Source: Alphaproteobacteria bacterium
GTDB taxonomy: Bacteria > Pseudomonadota > Alphaproteobacteria > Micavibrionales > Micavibrionaceae
Direction: 5' to 3'
DNA length: 64,000 nt
NCBI GenBank assembly: GCA_030424975.1
Contig: JAUHVY010000001.1
Span: forward strand, 741,093-805,092
The notes beneath the pieces were generated by a model. That model searched no databases. It saw only the letters and a list, made by a program, of their open reading frames with translations, and was not told the origin of the DNA. Of this stretch, positions 25,296 through 34,813 are shown one piece after another. The first letter of the stretch is position 1. The number at the start of each line of letters is the position of its first letter. A program made the translations under genes and the position numbers.

Positions 25296-26477
25296 CAACA
25301 AAAAGCACTTACCGACTACATTTTCACAAGCGAATCTGTATCTGAAGGTCACCCGGATAAAATCTGTGACCGTATCTCAGATGCTGTTCTTGATCTTTAT
25401 TTAAAAGCTGACCCATATTCACGCGTTGCCTGTGAAACGTTGGTGACAACAGATACCGTTGTTATTGCCGGTGAGACACGTGGCCCTGAAAGCATTACAA
25501 AAGACCTTATCGAGCAAACTGCACGTGATGTTATTAAAAGCATCGGTTATGACCAAGAAGGTTTTAGCTATAAGACTGCAAATATTGATGTGAAACTGCA
25601 CAGCCAATCAGTGGACATCGCACAAGGCGTTGACGAAGGTACAGGCGTAGATAAAGAAGAAGGCGCAGGTGACCAAGGTATTATGTTTGGTTATGCGACA
25701 AAGGAAACAGATGCCCTTATGCCTGCTCCTTTGCATTACTCTCACATGATCTTGCGCCGTATGGCCGAAGACCGCCGCTCTGGCAAGTTAAAAGGTATTG
25801 AGCCTGATTCTAAATCTCAGGTAACTTTGGAATACAAAAACGACAAGCCTGTTGGTGTAAAATCTGTAGTTGTTTCAACGCAGCATGCCGAAGGTCTATC
25901 ACAAGAAGATGTAAAAGAATTGGTTCGTCCATACATTCAAGAAGTGTTGCCTGAAGGTTGGATGCCATCTGAAGAAGAGCTATACGTTAACCCGACAGGC
26001 CGTTTTGTTATTGGTGGTCCGGTTGGTGACTGTGGTTTGACAGGTCGTAAGATTATTGTTGATACATATGGCGGTGCGGCCCCTCATGGTGGTGGTGCGT
26101 TCTCTGGTAAGGATCCGACAAAAGTTGACCGTTCAGCTGCGTATATCGCACGTTACCTTGCGAAAAACGTTGTTGCTGCTGGCTATGCAGAAGGTTGTAC
26201 AATCCAGCTTTCATACGCAATCGGTGTATCAAAGCCGATTTCTGTATACCTAAACACTCACGGTACAGGCACAGCGCCGGAAACTGCGATTGTTGATGCA
26301 CTACAACAGCTTGTTGACTTACGTCCACGCGGTATCCGTGAGCACCTAAAGCTAAACAAGCCAATCTATGAGCGCACAGCAGCTTACGGTCACTTTGGCC
26401 GTACAGCAACAGAAGATGGCGGTTTCTCATGGGAGAGAACTGACCTTGTTGATGAGCTACAGCGCATTCTTGGCTAA
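25296..26477 (+). CDS. metK: S-adenosylmethionine synthase MetK
   Basis: Makes SAM from methionine and ATP. From ATG 25296 the protein is 393 aa; AGGA lies 6 nt upstream and the protein then starts close to '[16 protein letters not shown]' as in other MetK. The track ATG at 25272 (401 aa) is possible but has a weaker ribosome site. '[12 protein letters not shown]', '[15 protein letters not shown]' and '[12 protein letters not shown]' are conserved. The stop overlaps the trmB start (TAATG). I looked for a SAM riboswitch upstream and saw none. Confidence 0.96.
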   Translation, partial: QQKALTDYIFTSESVSEGHPDKICDRISDAVLDLYLKADPYSRVACETLVTTDTVVIAGETRGPESITKDLIEQTARDVIKSIGYDQEGFSYKTANIDVKLHSQSVDIAQGVDEGTGVDKEEGAGDQGIMFGYATKETDALMPAPLHYSHMILRRMAEDRRSGKLKGIEPDSKSQVTLEYKNDKPVGVKSVVVSTQHAEGLSQEDVKELVRPYIQEVLPEGWMPSEEELYVNPTGRFVIGGPVGDCGLTGRKIIVDTYGGAAPHGGGAFSGKDPTKVDRSAAYIARYLAKNVVAAGYAEGCTIQLSYAIGVSKPISVYLNTHGTGTAPETAIVDALQQLVDLRPRGIREHLKLNKPIYERTAAYGHFGRTATEDGGFSWERTDLVDELQRILG

Positions 26478-27202
26478 TGCAGGATAAGCACTTAAATAAT
26501 ACCGAAGGCTCCGCTTATAAAAAGCGGAGTCTTTTTGGTCGAAGACAAGGCCGCGCACTGAAGGGTGAGCGAAGCGTTGCTTTGGATACTGTGTTGCCTG
26601 AAATTCAAGTGCCTGATGACATACTCAGTGAGGCACATGACCTAGTCCCTGCAAGCCTATTTAAAAATTATTACAGCGCATATCATTTGGAAATAGGTTT
26701 CGGTCATGGTGAGCGCCTTATTGAAGATACACAAAAGAATAAAGATATCGCATTCCTTGGCGCCGAACCGTTTATCAACGGTATGGCGGATTTCCTTAAG
26801 AACATTCCCGAATCATCTTGCAAAAACACGCGTGTTATTATGGATGATGGCATGATTCTTGCCCGATCAATTACGCCGCAATCAATTGATAAAATTTATG
26901 TATTAAACCCTGATCCCTGGCATAAAACGCGCCACCATAAGCGCCGCATTATCAATCAGGAAAATCTAACCATTCTGTCTCACATCTTGAAACCGAATGG
27001 AAAGCTCGTTCTCACAACAGATGTTCCCGACCTTGCAGACTGGATGTGCACACAGGCTAACAACCATCCTGACTTTGTTTGGGATGCAAAAACCAAAACG
27101 GATTGGTCTACACCACCACAAGACTGGATAAAGACGCGCTACGAGCTAAAAGGTGCAAAGGGTGCAAAGAAAATGGCCTATATGATTTTCACAAAAATAT
27201 AA
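26477..27202 (+). CDS. trmB: tRNA (guanine-N7-)-methyltransferase TrmB
   Basis: A 241-aa SAM-dependent enzyme that forms m7G46 in tRNA. The SAM motif is 'LEIGFGHGE', and the substrate motif 'LNPDPWHKTRHHKRR' matches the family. Its ATG overlaps the metK stop. The first 20 codons, before conserved 'FGRRQGRAL', contain a hairpin plus T-tract that looks like an intrinsic terminator, so expression may be attenuated. Pairing with metK is logical, since the product SAM is its substrate. Confidence 0.95.
   Translation: MQDKHLNNTEGSAYKKRSLFGRRQGRALKGERSVALDTVLPEIQVPDDILSEAHDLVPASLFKNYYSAYHLEIGFGHGERLIEDTQKNKDIAFLGAEPFINGMADFLKNIPESSCKNTRVIMDDGMILARSITPQSIDKIYVLNPDPWHKTRHHKRRIINQENLTILSHILKPNGKLVLTTDVPDLADWMCTQANNHPDFVWDAKTKTDWSTPPQDWIKTRYELKGAKGAKKMAYMIFTKI
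26507..26536 (+). terminator. Terminator-like hairpin inside the 5' end of trmB
   Basis: A 10-bp stem GGCTCCGCTT/AAGCGGAGTC (one G-U), 5-nt loop ATAAA and TTTTT follow the metK stop by 30 nt. It falls in trmB codons 11-20. It may be the metK terminator that ribosomes translating trmB disrupt. Confidence 0.6.
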
Positions 27203-27271
27203 TCCTGATTTTTCCTTGCATTCTGCCGAGGATGGGCGTATAAACTTCGTAAATATCCGGCTTATAAAGAC

Positions 27272-27302
27272 GGTGGGCTCAAAAAAGAGACCCGCCTTTT
27301 TT
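27272..27302 (+). terminator. Bulged terminator hairpin between trmB and rimP
   Basis: The stem GGTGGG-CTC/GAG-a-CCCGCC has one bulged A and an A6 loop, followed by TTTTTT. It lies 69 nt after the trmB stop and 27 nt before rimP. It either terminates trmB or acts as an attenuator in the rimP leader. Confidence 0.75.
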
Positions 27303-27329
27303 GTTACCGAATGAAAAGAATGGAATAAA

Positions 27330-27836
27330 ATGCGTTACTCGCCATTAGAACAAAAGATCTATGATTTAGTTGAGCCTGTTGTAGCAGATTTGGGCTTTTC
27401 TCTGCACCATGTGAAAATCACAGGTGAAGGTAGCGCGTCCAATGTACAGATCATGGCAGAAGATCCTGCGATGAAAAATTTACTCGTTGATGACGCAGCA
27501 AAAATCAGCCGTGCAATTTCTGCGGTAATGGATGTAGAAGACCCGATTAATGGAGCGTATAGATTAGAAGTTAGCTCCCCCGGTATTGACCGCTTGCTGA
27601 TCTCTCAACAGGATTTCGAAGACTTTAAAGGGTTTGAAGCTAAGCTTGAAACCGCATTACCGGCAGAAAACGGACAAAAGCGTTTCCGTGGTGTTTTGAA
27701 CGGTATGAACGATGAAAAAATTCTTGTCACAACGGATACAGGTGATGTTGAAATCCCCTACTCCGATTTGGCTAAGGCAAAACTGGTTTTAACTGATGAA
27801 CTTATAAAAGCGACTGCTAATAATTTTAGGAGATAA
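27330..27836 (+). CDS. rimP: Ribosome maturation factor RimP
   Basis: A 168-aa 30S assembly factor. The N-terminal domain ends in 'LEVSSPGIDRLL', the clearest family signature; an SH3-like C-terminal domain follows. It begins the rimP-nusA operon; nusA starts 2 nt after the stop, with 'AGGAG' inside the rimP end. The leader carries a terminator-like hairpin, so a transcription pause or attenuation before rimP is plausible. Confidence 0.95.
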   Translation: MRYSPLEQKIYDLVEPVVADLGFSLHHVKITGEGSASNVQIMAEDPAMKNLLVDDAAKISRAISAVMDVEDPINGAYRLEVSSPGIDRLLISQQDFEDFKGFEAKLETALPAENGQKRFRGVLNGMNDEKILVTTDTGDVEIPYSDLAKAKLVLTDELIKATANNFRR

Positions 27837-27838
27837 AT

Positions 27839-29377
27839 ATGGAACTAATTCAGGTTGCAGACACAGTAGCACGTGAAAAAAATATCGATCGTGAAATCGT
27901 CCTTCAGGCGATGGAAGAAGCGATCCAAAAGGCCGGCCGTTCAAAATATGGCTACGAGCAAGACATCCGTGCGCAAATCAACCGCAGCAACGGTGATATT
28001 GAATTGAAGCGTTACCGCGAAGTGATTGCAAATGATGATGAGATTGAAAATGAAGTATCTCAATTAAAGCTGGATCAAGCGGTTCGTATCAAACCTGATG
28101 CACAGCCTGGTGATTTCCTGATTGATGAGCTTCCTCCTCTTGATTTTGGTCGTATTGCTGCACAAACAGCGAAACAGGTTATCATGCAAAAAGTGCGTGA
28201 AGCCGAGCGCGCAAGACAATATGAAGAGTTCAAAGACAAAGTTGGCGAAATCGTAAACGGCGTCGTAAAGCGTGTTGAGTACGGTAACGCAACAATTGAT
28301 ATTCAAGGTCGTGCAGAAGGCCTTCTTCGCCGTGATGAAACTATTCCTCGTGAGCCACTAAATGTGAATGACCGTATTCGTGCGATCATCTACGAAGTAC
28401 GTGAAGAAACACGCGGCCCGCAAATTTTCCTTTCACGTTCACACCCTGAATTTATGGCGAAATTGTTTACGCAAGAAGTGCCTGAGATTTATGACGGCAT
28501 TATCGAGATTAAAGCAGTTGCGCGTGATCCGGGTAGCCGTGCAAAAATCGCAGTTCTTTCACATGACAACTCAATCGATCCGGTTGGTGCGTGTGTTGGT
28601 ATGCGTGGTTCACGTGTTCAGGCCGTTGTAAACGAGCTTGGCGGTGAAAAAGTTGACATTATCCCTCATACAGAAGATCTCGGTAGCTTTGTTGTTAGTG
28701 CGCTACAACCTGCTGCGGTTTCTAAGGTTGTTTTGGATGAAGACAAAAAGCGTATGGATGTTGTTGTTCCTGAAGAGCAACTCAGCCTTGCTATCGGCCG
28801 TCGTGGTCAGAATGTGCGTCTTGCATCCATGCTAACCGGTTGGGACATTGATGTTATGACCGAAGAGCAAGAATCAGAGCGCCGCGCTGAGGAATTCAGA
28901 ACACGTTCAACATTATTCATCGAAGCATTGGATGTTGATGATGTTATCGCGCACCTTCTTGTTGCAGAAGGTTTCGTTTCTGTTGAAGACATTGCGGAGA
29001 CGCCGATTGATGAACTGAACGAAATTGAAGGTTTCGAAGAAGAAATTTCAACTGAGTTGCAACAACGTGCCATTAACTGGCTTGAACAAAAAGAGCAAGA
29101 GCTTAAAGAAAAGCAAAGTGATCTTGGTATTGCCGATGACTTGATGGAAGCCCAAGGCTTACGCCCTGAACACATCATCAAATTGGGTGAAAACGATGTG
29201 AAAACATTGGACGATCTTGCTGATCTTGCCGGTGATGAATTGGTAGAGATTCTTGGTGAAGGCCAAATGACAGAAAAAGAAGCCAATGACGTAATCATGA
29301 AGGCACGTGAACATTGGTTTGCAGATGAGCCGCAAGCAGAAGCTGAGGCAGAAACTTCAGACGAGGCGGAAGCTTAA
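27839..29377 (+). CDS. nusA: Transcription termination/antitermination factor NusA
   Basis: A 512-aa RNA-polymerase-binding factor. Domains in order: N-terminal domain (1-125), S1 (about 130-200), KH1 and KH2 (about 205-350; 'GACVGMRGSRVQAV' and 'AIGRRGQNVRLA'), then two acidic helix-hairpin-helix repeats (about 360-500), ending in an acidic tail. Translation is probably coupled to rimP. A strong terminator follows, so infB is not simply downstream in the same transcript. Confidence 0.97.
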   Translation: MELIQVADTVAREKNIDREIVLQAMEEAIQKAGRSKYGYEQDIRAQINRSNGDIELKRYREVIANDDEIENEVSQLKLDQAVRIKPDAQPGDFLIDELPPLDFGRIAAQTAKQVIMQKVREAERARQYEEFKDKVGEIVNGVVKRVEYGNATIDIQGRAEGLLRRDETIPREPLNVNDRIRAIIYEVREETRGPQIFLSRSHPEFMAKLFTQEVPEIYDGIIEIKAVARDPGSRAKIAVLSHDNSIDPVGACVGMRGSRVQAVVNELGGEKVDIIPHTEDLGSFVVSALQPAAVSKVVLDEDKKRMDVVVPEEQLSLAIGRRGQNVRLASMLTGWDIDVMTEEQESERRAEEFRTRSTLFIEALDVDDVIAHLLVAEGFVSVEDIAETPIDELNEIEGFEEEISTELQQRAINWLEQKEQELKEKQSDLGIADDLMEAQGLRPEHIIKLGENDVKTLDDLADLAGDELVEILGEGQMTEKEANDVIMKAREHWFADEPQAEAEAETSDEAEA

Positions 29378-29390
29378 TTACTAAAATAAT

Positions 29391-29423
29391 ATCAGGGGAA
29401 GAAACATTTCCTCCCCTGATTTT
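29391..29423 (+). terminator. Intrinsic terminator between nusA and infB
   Basis: ATCAGGGGA pairs with TCCCCTGAT around an 11-12 nt loop, then TTTT. It lies 14 nt after nusA. The gap from nusA to infB (113 nt) holds no YlxR-type gene, which is usual here in Alphaproteobacteria. Confidence 0.8.
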
Positions 29424-29490
29424 AAAAACAAATTTTGCACAACAGCAATCGTAGTGTATATCTAGGCGTATTAAAATTTAGGCAGAACGA

Positions 29491-31977
29491 ATGACAGAAA
29501 AAAAAGAAAAAGACAACGAAGAGAAATCAGAGAAAAAAACGCTCAGCCTTTCAGGTAAGACGCTTAGCCTGAAGGCAGGTGGTGGTTCTTCGCGTGGCTC
29601 CGGTTCCAATGTTACAACTGTACAGGTTCGTCGCAAGCGTACAACGTCATCCAAAAATACGGATGACAACAATAATGATGAAAACCTAACATCGAGTGAA
29701 AAAAATGCACGTGCCCGCGCTTTGGAAGCCGCGTTGAAAGGTGATGCAAAGAAAAAAGCATTACCGAAGCGTCGTGTTATGACACTAGAGGATAAAAAAG
29801 CTGCAGAAGCGAAAGAAGAAGAAGAACGCAAAGCGCGCGAAGAAGCAAAGCGCGCCAAAGAAGAAGCGCTAAAAGAAGCGGAAAAGCCTGCACAAACACA
29901 ATCTAAAGAAGATGATGCGGATGTAAACGCGCCTCCAGCATTAAAAGAAGACACACGCCGTGTTAAGAACTTTTCTGATGATGGTGACGATTCAAAAGAA
30001 ACGGAAAGTGTTCGCGACAAACTTAAGAAAGGCGCCGCAAAGCCATCACGCAATACCGGTGACCGCCGTGGTGGTCGTATCACAGTTACGCAAGCGCTAA
30101 ACCGTGATTATGAACGTGACCGTGGGCCGAGCCTTGCCGCACAAAAGAGAGCACGTGAAAAGGCTCGTCTTGCTGCGCAACCTTTTCAAGAGCCGACCCA
30201 AAAGGCCGTGCGTGATGTTGTTGTACCTGAAACGATCACTGTGCAGGAATTATCAAACCGTATGGCGGAACCGGGTAAAGATGTTATTAAGGCCCTTATG
30301 AAAATGGGTGTTATGGCAACGGGGTCACAAATCATTGATGCAGATACAGCTGAGCTGCTCGTTGAAGAATTTGGTCACAAAATCCGTCGTGTTACTGATG
30401 CTGACGTTGAAATCGGTCTTGACGATCATGAGGATCTAGCAGAAGAGCTACAACCTCGTCCACCGGTTGTAACAATCATGGGTCACGTTGACCACGGTAA
30501 GACATCACTATTGGATGCATTGCGTTCAACAGATGTTGTTGCAGGTGAAGCTGGTGGTATTACACAGCATATCGGTGCATATCAGGTAAACTTGTCATCA
30601 GGTGAGCGTATCACCTTCCTTGACACGCCCGGTCACGCCGCTTTTACCGAAATGCGTGCACGTGGTGCAAACGTTACGGATATCGTAGTTATCGTCGTTG
30701 CGGCAAACGACTCTATTATGCCACAAACAATCGAAGCTATTAGCCACGCTAAAGCAGCCGGCGTTCCTATTATTATCGCGGTAAACAAAATTGACCTGCC
30801 TGATGCAAATCCGAATAAAGTGAAGCAAGACCTGTTGCAGCACGAAATCGTGATTGAAGATATGGGCGGGGATGTTCAGTGCGTCGAAATTTCAGCCAAG
30901 CAAAAACTTAACCTTGATAAGCTGGAAGAGGCAATTCTTCTTCAAGCTGAGATTTTGGAACTGACCGCTAACCCACATCGTGAAGCGCAAGGTTTTGTCG
31001 TTGAATCAAAAATGGAAAAAGGCCGTGGCTCTGTTGCGACTGTATTGATCCAAAAAGGTACGCTGAAAATCGGTCACATCTTTGTTGTCGGTGCCACTTA
31101 CGGTAAAGTACGTGCCCTTATTGATGATAAAGGCCGAAACATCAAAGAAGCAATCCCAGGGCAACCGGTTGAGGTTTTAGGTGCAGATAATACACCTTCG
31201 GCCGGGGATATTTTCAACGTCACAAAAGACGAAGCAAAAGCCCGTGAGATTGCCGAATACCGTGAACGTAAAGCCAAGGAATTGGCAGCAGCTAATGCGG
31301 TTAAAGGTCGTACAACAATGGAACAACTTCTTCTACAACGTGAAGAAGGTGAAAAAACCAAGTTGCCTGTTATTATTCGCGCAGATGTTCATGGTTCCAT
31401 CGAAGCGATTTCCGGTTCATTGCACAAAATGACGGAAGAGAATGCAGATGTAGAAGTACAAATCTTGCACACAGGTGTTGGTGGTATTACCGAATCTGAC
31501 GTTATTCTTGCACATGCGTCCGGCGCATTAATTATCGGGTTTAACGTACGTGCAAACGCACAGGCACGCGATCTTGCATCACGCGATGGTGTTGAAGTTC
31601 GTTACTACAACATCATCTACAACGTCATTGATGACGCAAAAGCAATCCTAAGCGGTATGCTTGCACCGACGATCCGCGAGGAATATATCGGTCAGGCCGA
31701 AATCAAGCAGGTCTTCAACATTACCAAAGTTGGTAAAGTTGCCGGTTGTGAGGTCATCGAAGGTTCCGTTAAGCGTGGTTCGAAGGTACGTTTGTTGCGT
31801 GATAACGTAGTTATCCACGAAGGTATGCTGAAAACCCTAAAACGCTTCCAAGAAGAAGTCAAAGACGTCAAGCAGGGTCAGGAATGTGGTATGGCATTTG
31901 AAAGCTATGATGACATCAAAGACGGCGATATCATTGAATGTTTCGAGGTTATCGAAGAAGAACGCGTGATCGAGTAA
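29491..31977 (+). CDS. infB: Translation initiation factor IF-2
   Basis: An 828-aa GTPase that places initiator tRNA on the 30S subunit. The first 200 residues are a highly charged Lys/Glu/Ala-rich linker, then IF2-N ('[24 protein letters not shown]' region), the G-domain with G1 GHVDHGKT (331-338), G3 'DTPGHAAF', G4 'NKID', and domains II-IV. The start has an AGGCAG ribosome site. Because of the terminator upstream it probably has its own promoter in the 113-nt gap. Confidence 0.97.
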   Translation: MTEKKEKDNEEKSEKKTLSLSGKTLSLKAGGGSSRGSGSNVTTVQVRRKRTTSSKNTDDNNNDENLTSSEKNARARALEAALKGDAKKKALPKRRVMTLEDKKAAEAKEEEERKAREEAKRAKEEALKEAEKPAQTQSKEDDADVNAPPALKEDTRRVKNFSDDGDDSKETESVRDKLKKGAAKPSRNTGDRRGGRITVTQALNRDYERDRGPSLAAQKRAREKARLAAQPFQEPTQKAVRDVVVPETITVQELSNRMAEPGKDVIKALMKMGVMATGSQIIDADTAELLVEEFGHKIRRVTDADVEIGLDDHEDLAEELQPRPPVVTIMGHVDHGKTSLLDALRSTDVVAGEAGGITQHIGAYQVNLSSGERITFLDTPGHAAFTEMRARGANVTDIVVIVVAANDSIMPQTIEAISHAKAAGVPIIIAVNKIDLPDANPNKVKQDLLQHEIVIEDMGGDVQCVEISAKQKLNLDKLEEAILLQAEILELTANPHREAQGFVVESKMEKGRGSVATVLIQKGTLKIGHIFVVGATYGKVRALIDDKGRNIKEAIPGQPVEVLGADNTPSAGDIFNVTKDEAKAREIAEYRERKAKELAAANAVKGRTTMEQLLLQREEGEKTKLPVIIRADVHGSIEAISGSLHKMTEENADVEVQILHTGVGGITESDVILAHASGALIIGFNVRANAQARDLASRDGVEVRYYNIIYNVIDDAKAILSGMLAPTIREEYIGQAEIKQVFNITKVGKVAGCEVIEGSVKRGSKVRLLRDNVVIHEGMLKTLKRFQEEVKDVKQGQECGMAFESYDDIKDGDIIECFEVIEEERVIE

Positions 31978-32003
31978 TTTTTTAGCGAAAGATAGAAATT
32001 ATT

Positions 32004-32378
32004 ATGAAGAATATTTTTATTTTAGTATGTCTGTTTGGGCTTACTTCCTGCGCATCAATCGTTTCGGGTGACAAGCAAATTATATCTGTAGAAACACCTG
32101 ATTGTGAAAGTGCAAAATGTAAGCTAACTAATGAGCAAGGCACCTATTACCTTTCAGAAACTCCAGGAACAGTAACAATAAATAGATCAGCAAGCCCTAT
32201 TTTCCTTGAGTGTAGTAAAGGTGAATTTAAGGAAACGAACACTGTTGAAAGCGGTACAAAAGCAATGGCATTCGGCAATATTTTAGCAGGTGGAGTCATT
32301 GGCGCTGCTGTTGATATGGGTACAGGTGCGGCTTATGTATATCCCGATGTTTTTGTTAACCCTCTGGTCTGTAAGTAA
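32004..32378 (+). CDS. Small lipoprotein of a widespread uncharacterised family
   Basis: A 124-aa protein with signal peptide and lipobox 'LTSC' (lipidated Cys at 16), followed by a beta-rich domain with 'TPGTVTINRS' and a conserved glycine-rich end 'AFGNILAGGVIGAAVDMGTGAAYVYP'. I recognise that last motif from small lipoproteins in many Proteobacteria whose function is unknown. It is placed 26 nt after infB and 9 nt before rbfA, inside a translation operon where no envelope gene is expected. Four further cysteines may form disulfides in the periplasm. Confidence 0.8.
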   Translation: MKNIFILVCLFGLTSCASIVSGDKQIISVETPDCESAKCKLTNEQGTYYLSETPGTVTINRSASPIFLECSKGEFKETNTVESGTKAMAFGNILAGGVIGAAVDMGTGAAYVYPDVFVNPLVCK

Positions 32379-32387
32379 AATTTATCA

Positions 32388-32798
32388 ATGAAACATCATA
32401 GAAGCAAAAACAGCGAACCGTCGCAAAGACAACGACGTGTGGGAGAGCAGATTCGACATATAATCTCCGACACGTTGCAACGCGGTCATTTCGATAGTGA
32501 GCTTTTGCTGAATAAATCAAACACGATTATCGTATCAGAGGTTCGCCCATCCCCTGACCTGAAACATGCACGTGCTTATGTTATGTCACTCAATGGTGAG
32601 AACCTTGATGAGCTTCTTCTTGATTTGAATGAAAACTCTCATGTTTTTCAAAAAGATATATCACGCGGTACGAATCTGAAATTTACCCCGCGCGTTAAGT
32701 TCGTAACCGATACATCCTTTGATGAAGCGCAGCATATCGAAAGTCTTCTTCGTGGTATTCATATCCCTGATGAAAACGGCGATAGCGAAGAGGAATAA
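32388..32798 (+). CDS. rbfA: Ribosome-binding factor A
   Basis: A 136-aa KH-like 30S maturation factor acting on the 5' helix of 16S rRNA. Recognised by 'QRRVGEQIRHIISDTLQRG', 'VSEVRPSPDLKHARAYV' and 'FTPRVKFVTDTSFDEAQHIESLL'. Followed 5 nt later by truB, as usual. Length and motifs normal. The only oddity is the lipoprotein gene between it and infB. Confidence 0.95.
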   Translation: MKHHRSKNSEPSQRQRRVGEQIRHIISDTLQRGHFDSELLLNKSNTIIVSEVRPSPDLKHARAYVMSLNGENLDELLLDLNENSHVFQKDISRGTNLKFTPRVKFVTDTSFDEAQHIESLLRGIHIPDENGDSEEE

Positions 32799-32803
32799 GC
32801 AAT

Positions 32804-33745
32804 ATGGGCAGGCGTAACAAAAAAGGTGATCCCGTTCATGGTTGGATCAACCTTGATAAACCGCTTGGCATGACGTCAACACAAGCTGTAGGCAAAGTGC
32901 GCAGATTATTAAATGCCCAAAAAGTCGGCCATGCGGGAACACTTGATCCACTTGCGAGTGGTATCCTGCCTATTGCACTTGGCGAGGCTACAAAAACAAT
33001 TCCCTTTGTTCAGGATGATATCAAGACATACGAATTCACCGTTATATGGGGTGAACAGCGCGACACCGACGATGCCGAAGGTGATGTCATCGATACATCA
33101 GACACACGCCCGAGCGAATGCGAGATAAAAGAAATTTTGCCATCATTCACCGGCGAGATTGAACAAACTCCACCACGTTTTTCCGCCATTAAAATTAACG
33201 GTCAACGTGCATACGACCTTGCACGAGACGGTAAAGACGTTGAGATAAAAAGTCGTCATGTATATATTGCAGAGCTTGCCCTCCTCTCTACCGAACAGGA
33301 TAAAGCCCATTTCGTTATGACCTGTGGCAAGGGCACATATGTTCGCTCTCTTGGTCGTGATATGGCCCTAAAACTAGGGACGGTTGGTTATATTGGTGCG
33401 CTAAGACGCATAAAAGTCGGCTGTTTCACGCAGGATAATGCGATTTCACTGGACAATTTAGAAAAGATGGACTACGTTTCCGCCCGTAACGAAGCTTTGT
33501 TGCCTTTGCAGACCGTGCTGGACGATATCCCGGCTCTGGCCTTGACGGAGGAAGAAACATCAAAACTTCGACACGGACAAAGCCTAGGTTTCACGTCCCG
33601 CCCCGATTTTACGCGTTTGCAAAATGTCGGACTAGGGACAAAAGAATGCCAAACAGCTTTGGTTTGTTTTCAAAATGAACCCGTCGCCCTTGTGGATCAG
33701 GTTCGTGCAGAAATTAAGCCGGTGCGTGTATTTAACTTGAAATGA
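32804..33745 (+). CDS. truB: tRNA pseudouridine(55) synthase TruB
   Basis: A 313-aa enzyme making pseudouridine 55 in the T-loop of tRNAs. The catalytic Asp lies in 'GHAGTLDPLASGILPIALGEATK', and 'GWINLDKPLGMTS' and 'CGKGTYVRSLGRDM' are conserved. Both the catalytic and C-terminal domains are complete. It continues the rbfA-truB-rpsO run, with rpsO 20 nt downstream. Confidence 0.96.
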   Translation: MGRRNKKGDPVHGWINLDKPLGMTSTQAVGKVRRLLNAQKVGHAGTLDPLASGILPIALGEATKTIPFVQDDIKTYEFTVIWGEQRDTDDAEGDVIDTSDTRPSECEIKEILPSFTGEIEQTPPRFSAIKINGQRAYDLARDGKDVEIKSRHVYIAELALLSTEQDKAHFVMTCGKGTYVRSLGRDMALKLGTVGYIGALRRIKVGCFTQDNAISLDNLEKMDYVSARNEALLPLQTVLDDIPALALTEEETSKLRHGQSLGFTSRPDFTRLQNVGLGTKECQTALVCFQNEPVALVDQVRAEIKPVRVFNLK

Positions 33746-33765
33746 TATTGTAAAAGGAAAAAACA

Positions 33766-34035
33766 ATGGTAATGAACGCTGACAAAAAAGCATCAGTAAT
33801 TAAAGAATTCGCAACTGGCAAAGGTGACACAGGTTCACCTGAAGTACAGGTTGCTATTTTGACAAACCGTATTGAGGAATTGTCACAACACATGCAAGTG
33901 CACAAGAAAGACTTCCACAGCCGTCGTGGTCTTTTGGCCATGGTTGCAAAGCGTCGTAAGCTTCTTGACTACCTAAAGCGTAACGATGAAGAGCGCTATC
34001 AGAAGCTTATTAAAGCTCTTGGTATCCGTCGTTAA
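33766..34035 (+). CDS. rpsO: 30S ribosomal protein S15
   Basis: An 89-aa primary 16S rRNA-binding protein, standard length. '[23 protein letters not shown]' and '[26 protein letters not shown]' are diagnostic. AGGA precedes the first ATG by 7 nt; a second ATG two codons later is possible. It ends the operon at a strong terminator, and pnp does not follow directly because gpmI and a ZIP gene lie between. Confidence 0.97.
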   Translation: MVMNADKKASVIKEFATGKGDTGSPEVQVAILTNRIEELSQHMQVHKKDFHSRRGLLAMVAKRRKLLDYLKRNDEERYQKLIKALGIRR

Positions 34036-34060
34036 TCACGTATGTGAGATAGAATTTACA

Positions 34061-34090
34061 AAAGGCAGGGATTGTTTCCTGCCTTTTTTA
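34061..34090 (+). terminator. Intrinsic terminator after rpsO
   Basis: AAAGGCAGG pairs with CCTGCCTTT around an 8-nt loop, followed by TTT. Its reverse orientation begins with an A-rich tract and could also stop the convergent ZIP transcript. Confidence 0.88.
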
Positions 34091-34105
34091 TTTACTGGAT
34101 ATTCT

Positions 34106-34813
34106 CTAAGTATACATATAGCCGAGCATACCAACCATAAAGCCTAGTACAGCCCCCATGGGCGGTAGCCAAGCATTTTCAATTGGTACTTTTGGTGCGA
34201 CATCCTGAAAAACAAGATATAAAATTCCACCACCACAAAATGTCATCATCATTCCCATTGTCAGGTGGTTATCTTTGAGCAAGAACGCACCGAGTAAAAC
34301 ATAAATGGGCCCGGATATCCCGATAAGCAGAAATTTAGCCAGTAATTTCTTGTGGCTTTGGCTATCACTTTCATCCTTCATTTCCAAAAAAGCCGCATAC
34401 CCTTCAGGCAAATTTTGTGCGGCAATTATAATGGCTAAAAATAATGCCTTTTTAAAATCTTCCAGTATGACAACACCCAGCACCATGGCCTCTGGAATAA
34501 AGTCCATCATCATCGCAATAAGTTGCGAGATTTGCGTTCCTGATTTTTTGAGGAAATAATCCAAGGCCATCATCGACAGACCGCCAAGAAAGAAAGTAAG
34601 AAGCACACTGTATGGTGGCTGGTGTTTAACACCATCAACAACAAGAACAAGTGCTACGGCACTTAGCAAAGCACCGCCACCAAAGGCGATAATCCCGTGC
34701 TTAATTTCTTGTTCAACCCACCGTTTTTCACCAAAACTTATCGAGGATAAAAAACCGCCTAGCGTAATACTTAAACCCGCGAGCAGCGATAACAAAATCC
34801 CTGCAAGCATCAT
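34106..34813 (-). CDS. ZIP-family metal transporter
   Basis: A 235-aa membrane protein with about eight helices. The two metal-site helices read 'MMDFIPEAMVLG' and 'AAQNLPEGYAAF', the ZIP binuclear pattern, with the first HN pair changed to DF. The family imports zinc, iron or related divalent ions. It overlaps gpmI by 4 nt (ATGA), so the two are co-translated. gpmI-type mutases need Mn2+, so a link between this importer and the mutase is conceivable but unproven. Confidence 0.85.
   Translation of the reverse strand: MMLAGILLSLLAGLSITLGGFLSSISFGEKRWVEQEIKHGIIAFGGGALLSAVALVLVVDGVKHQPPYSVLLTFFLGGLSMMALDYFLKKSGTQISQLIAMMMDFIPEAMVLGVVILEDFKKALFLAIIIAAQNLPEGYAAFLEMKDESDSQSHKKLLAKFLLIGISGPIYVLLGAFLLKDNHLTMGMMMTFCGGGILYLVFQDVAPKVPIENAWLPPMGAVLGFMVGMLGYMYT

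Noticed and set aside
29478-30083. 201-aa minus-strand ORF rich in Ser/Phe/Arg
   Set aside because: It is the antisense of the low-complexity Lys/Glu linker of IF-2; composition is an artefact of that repeat.
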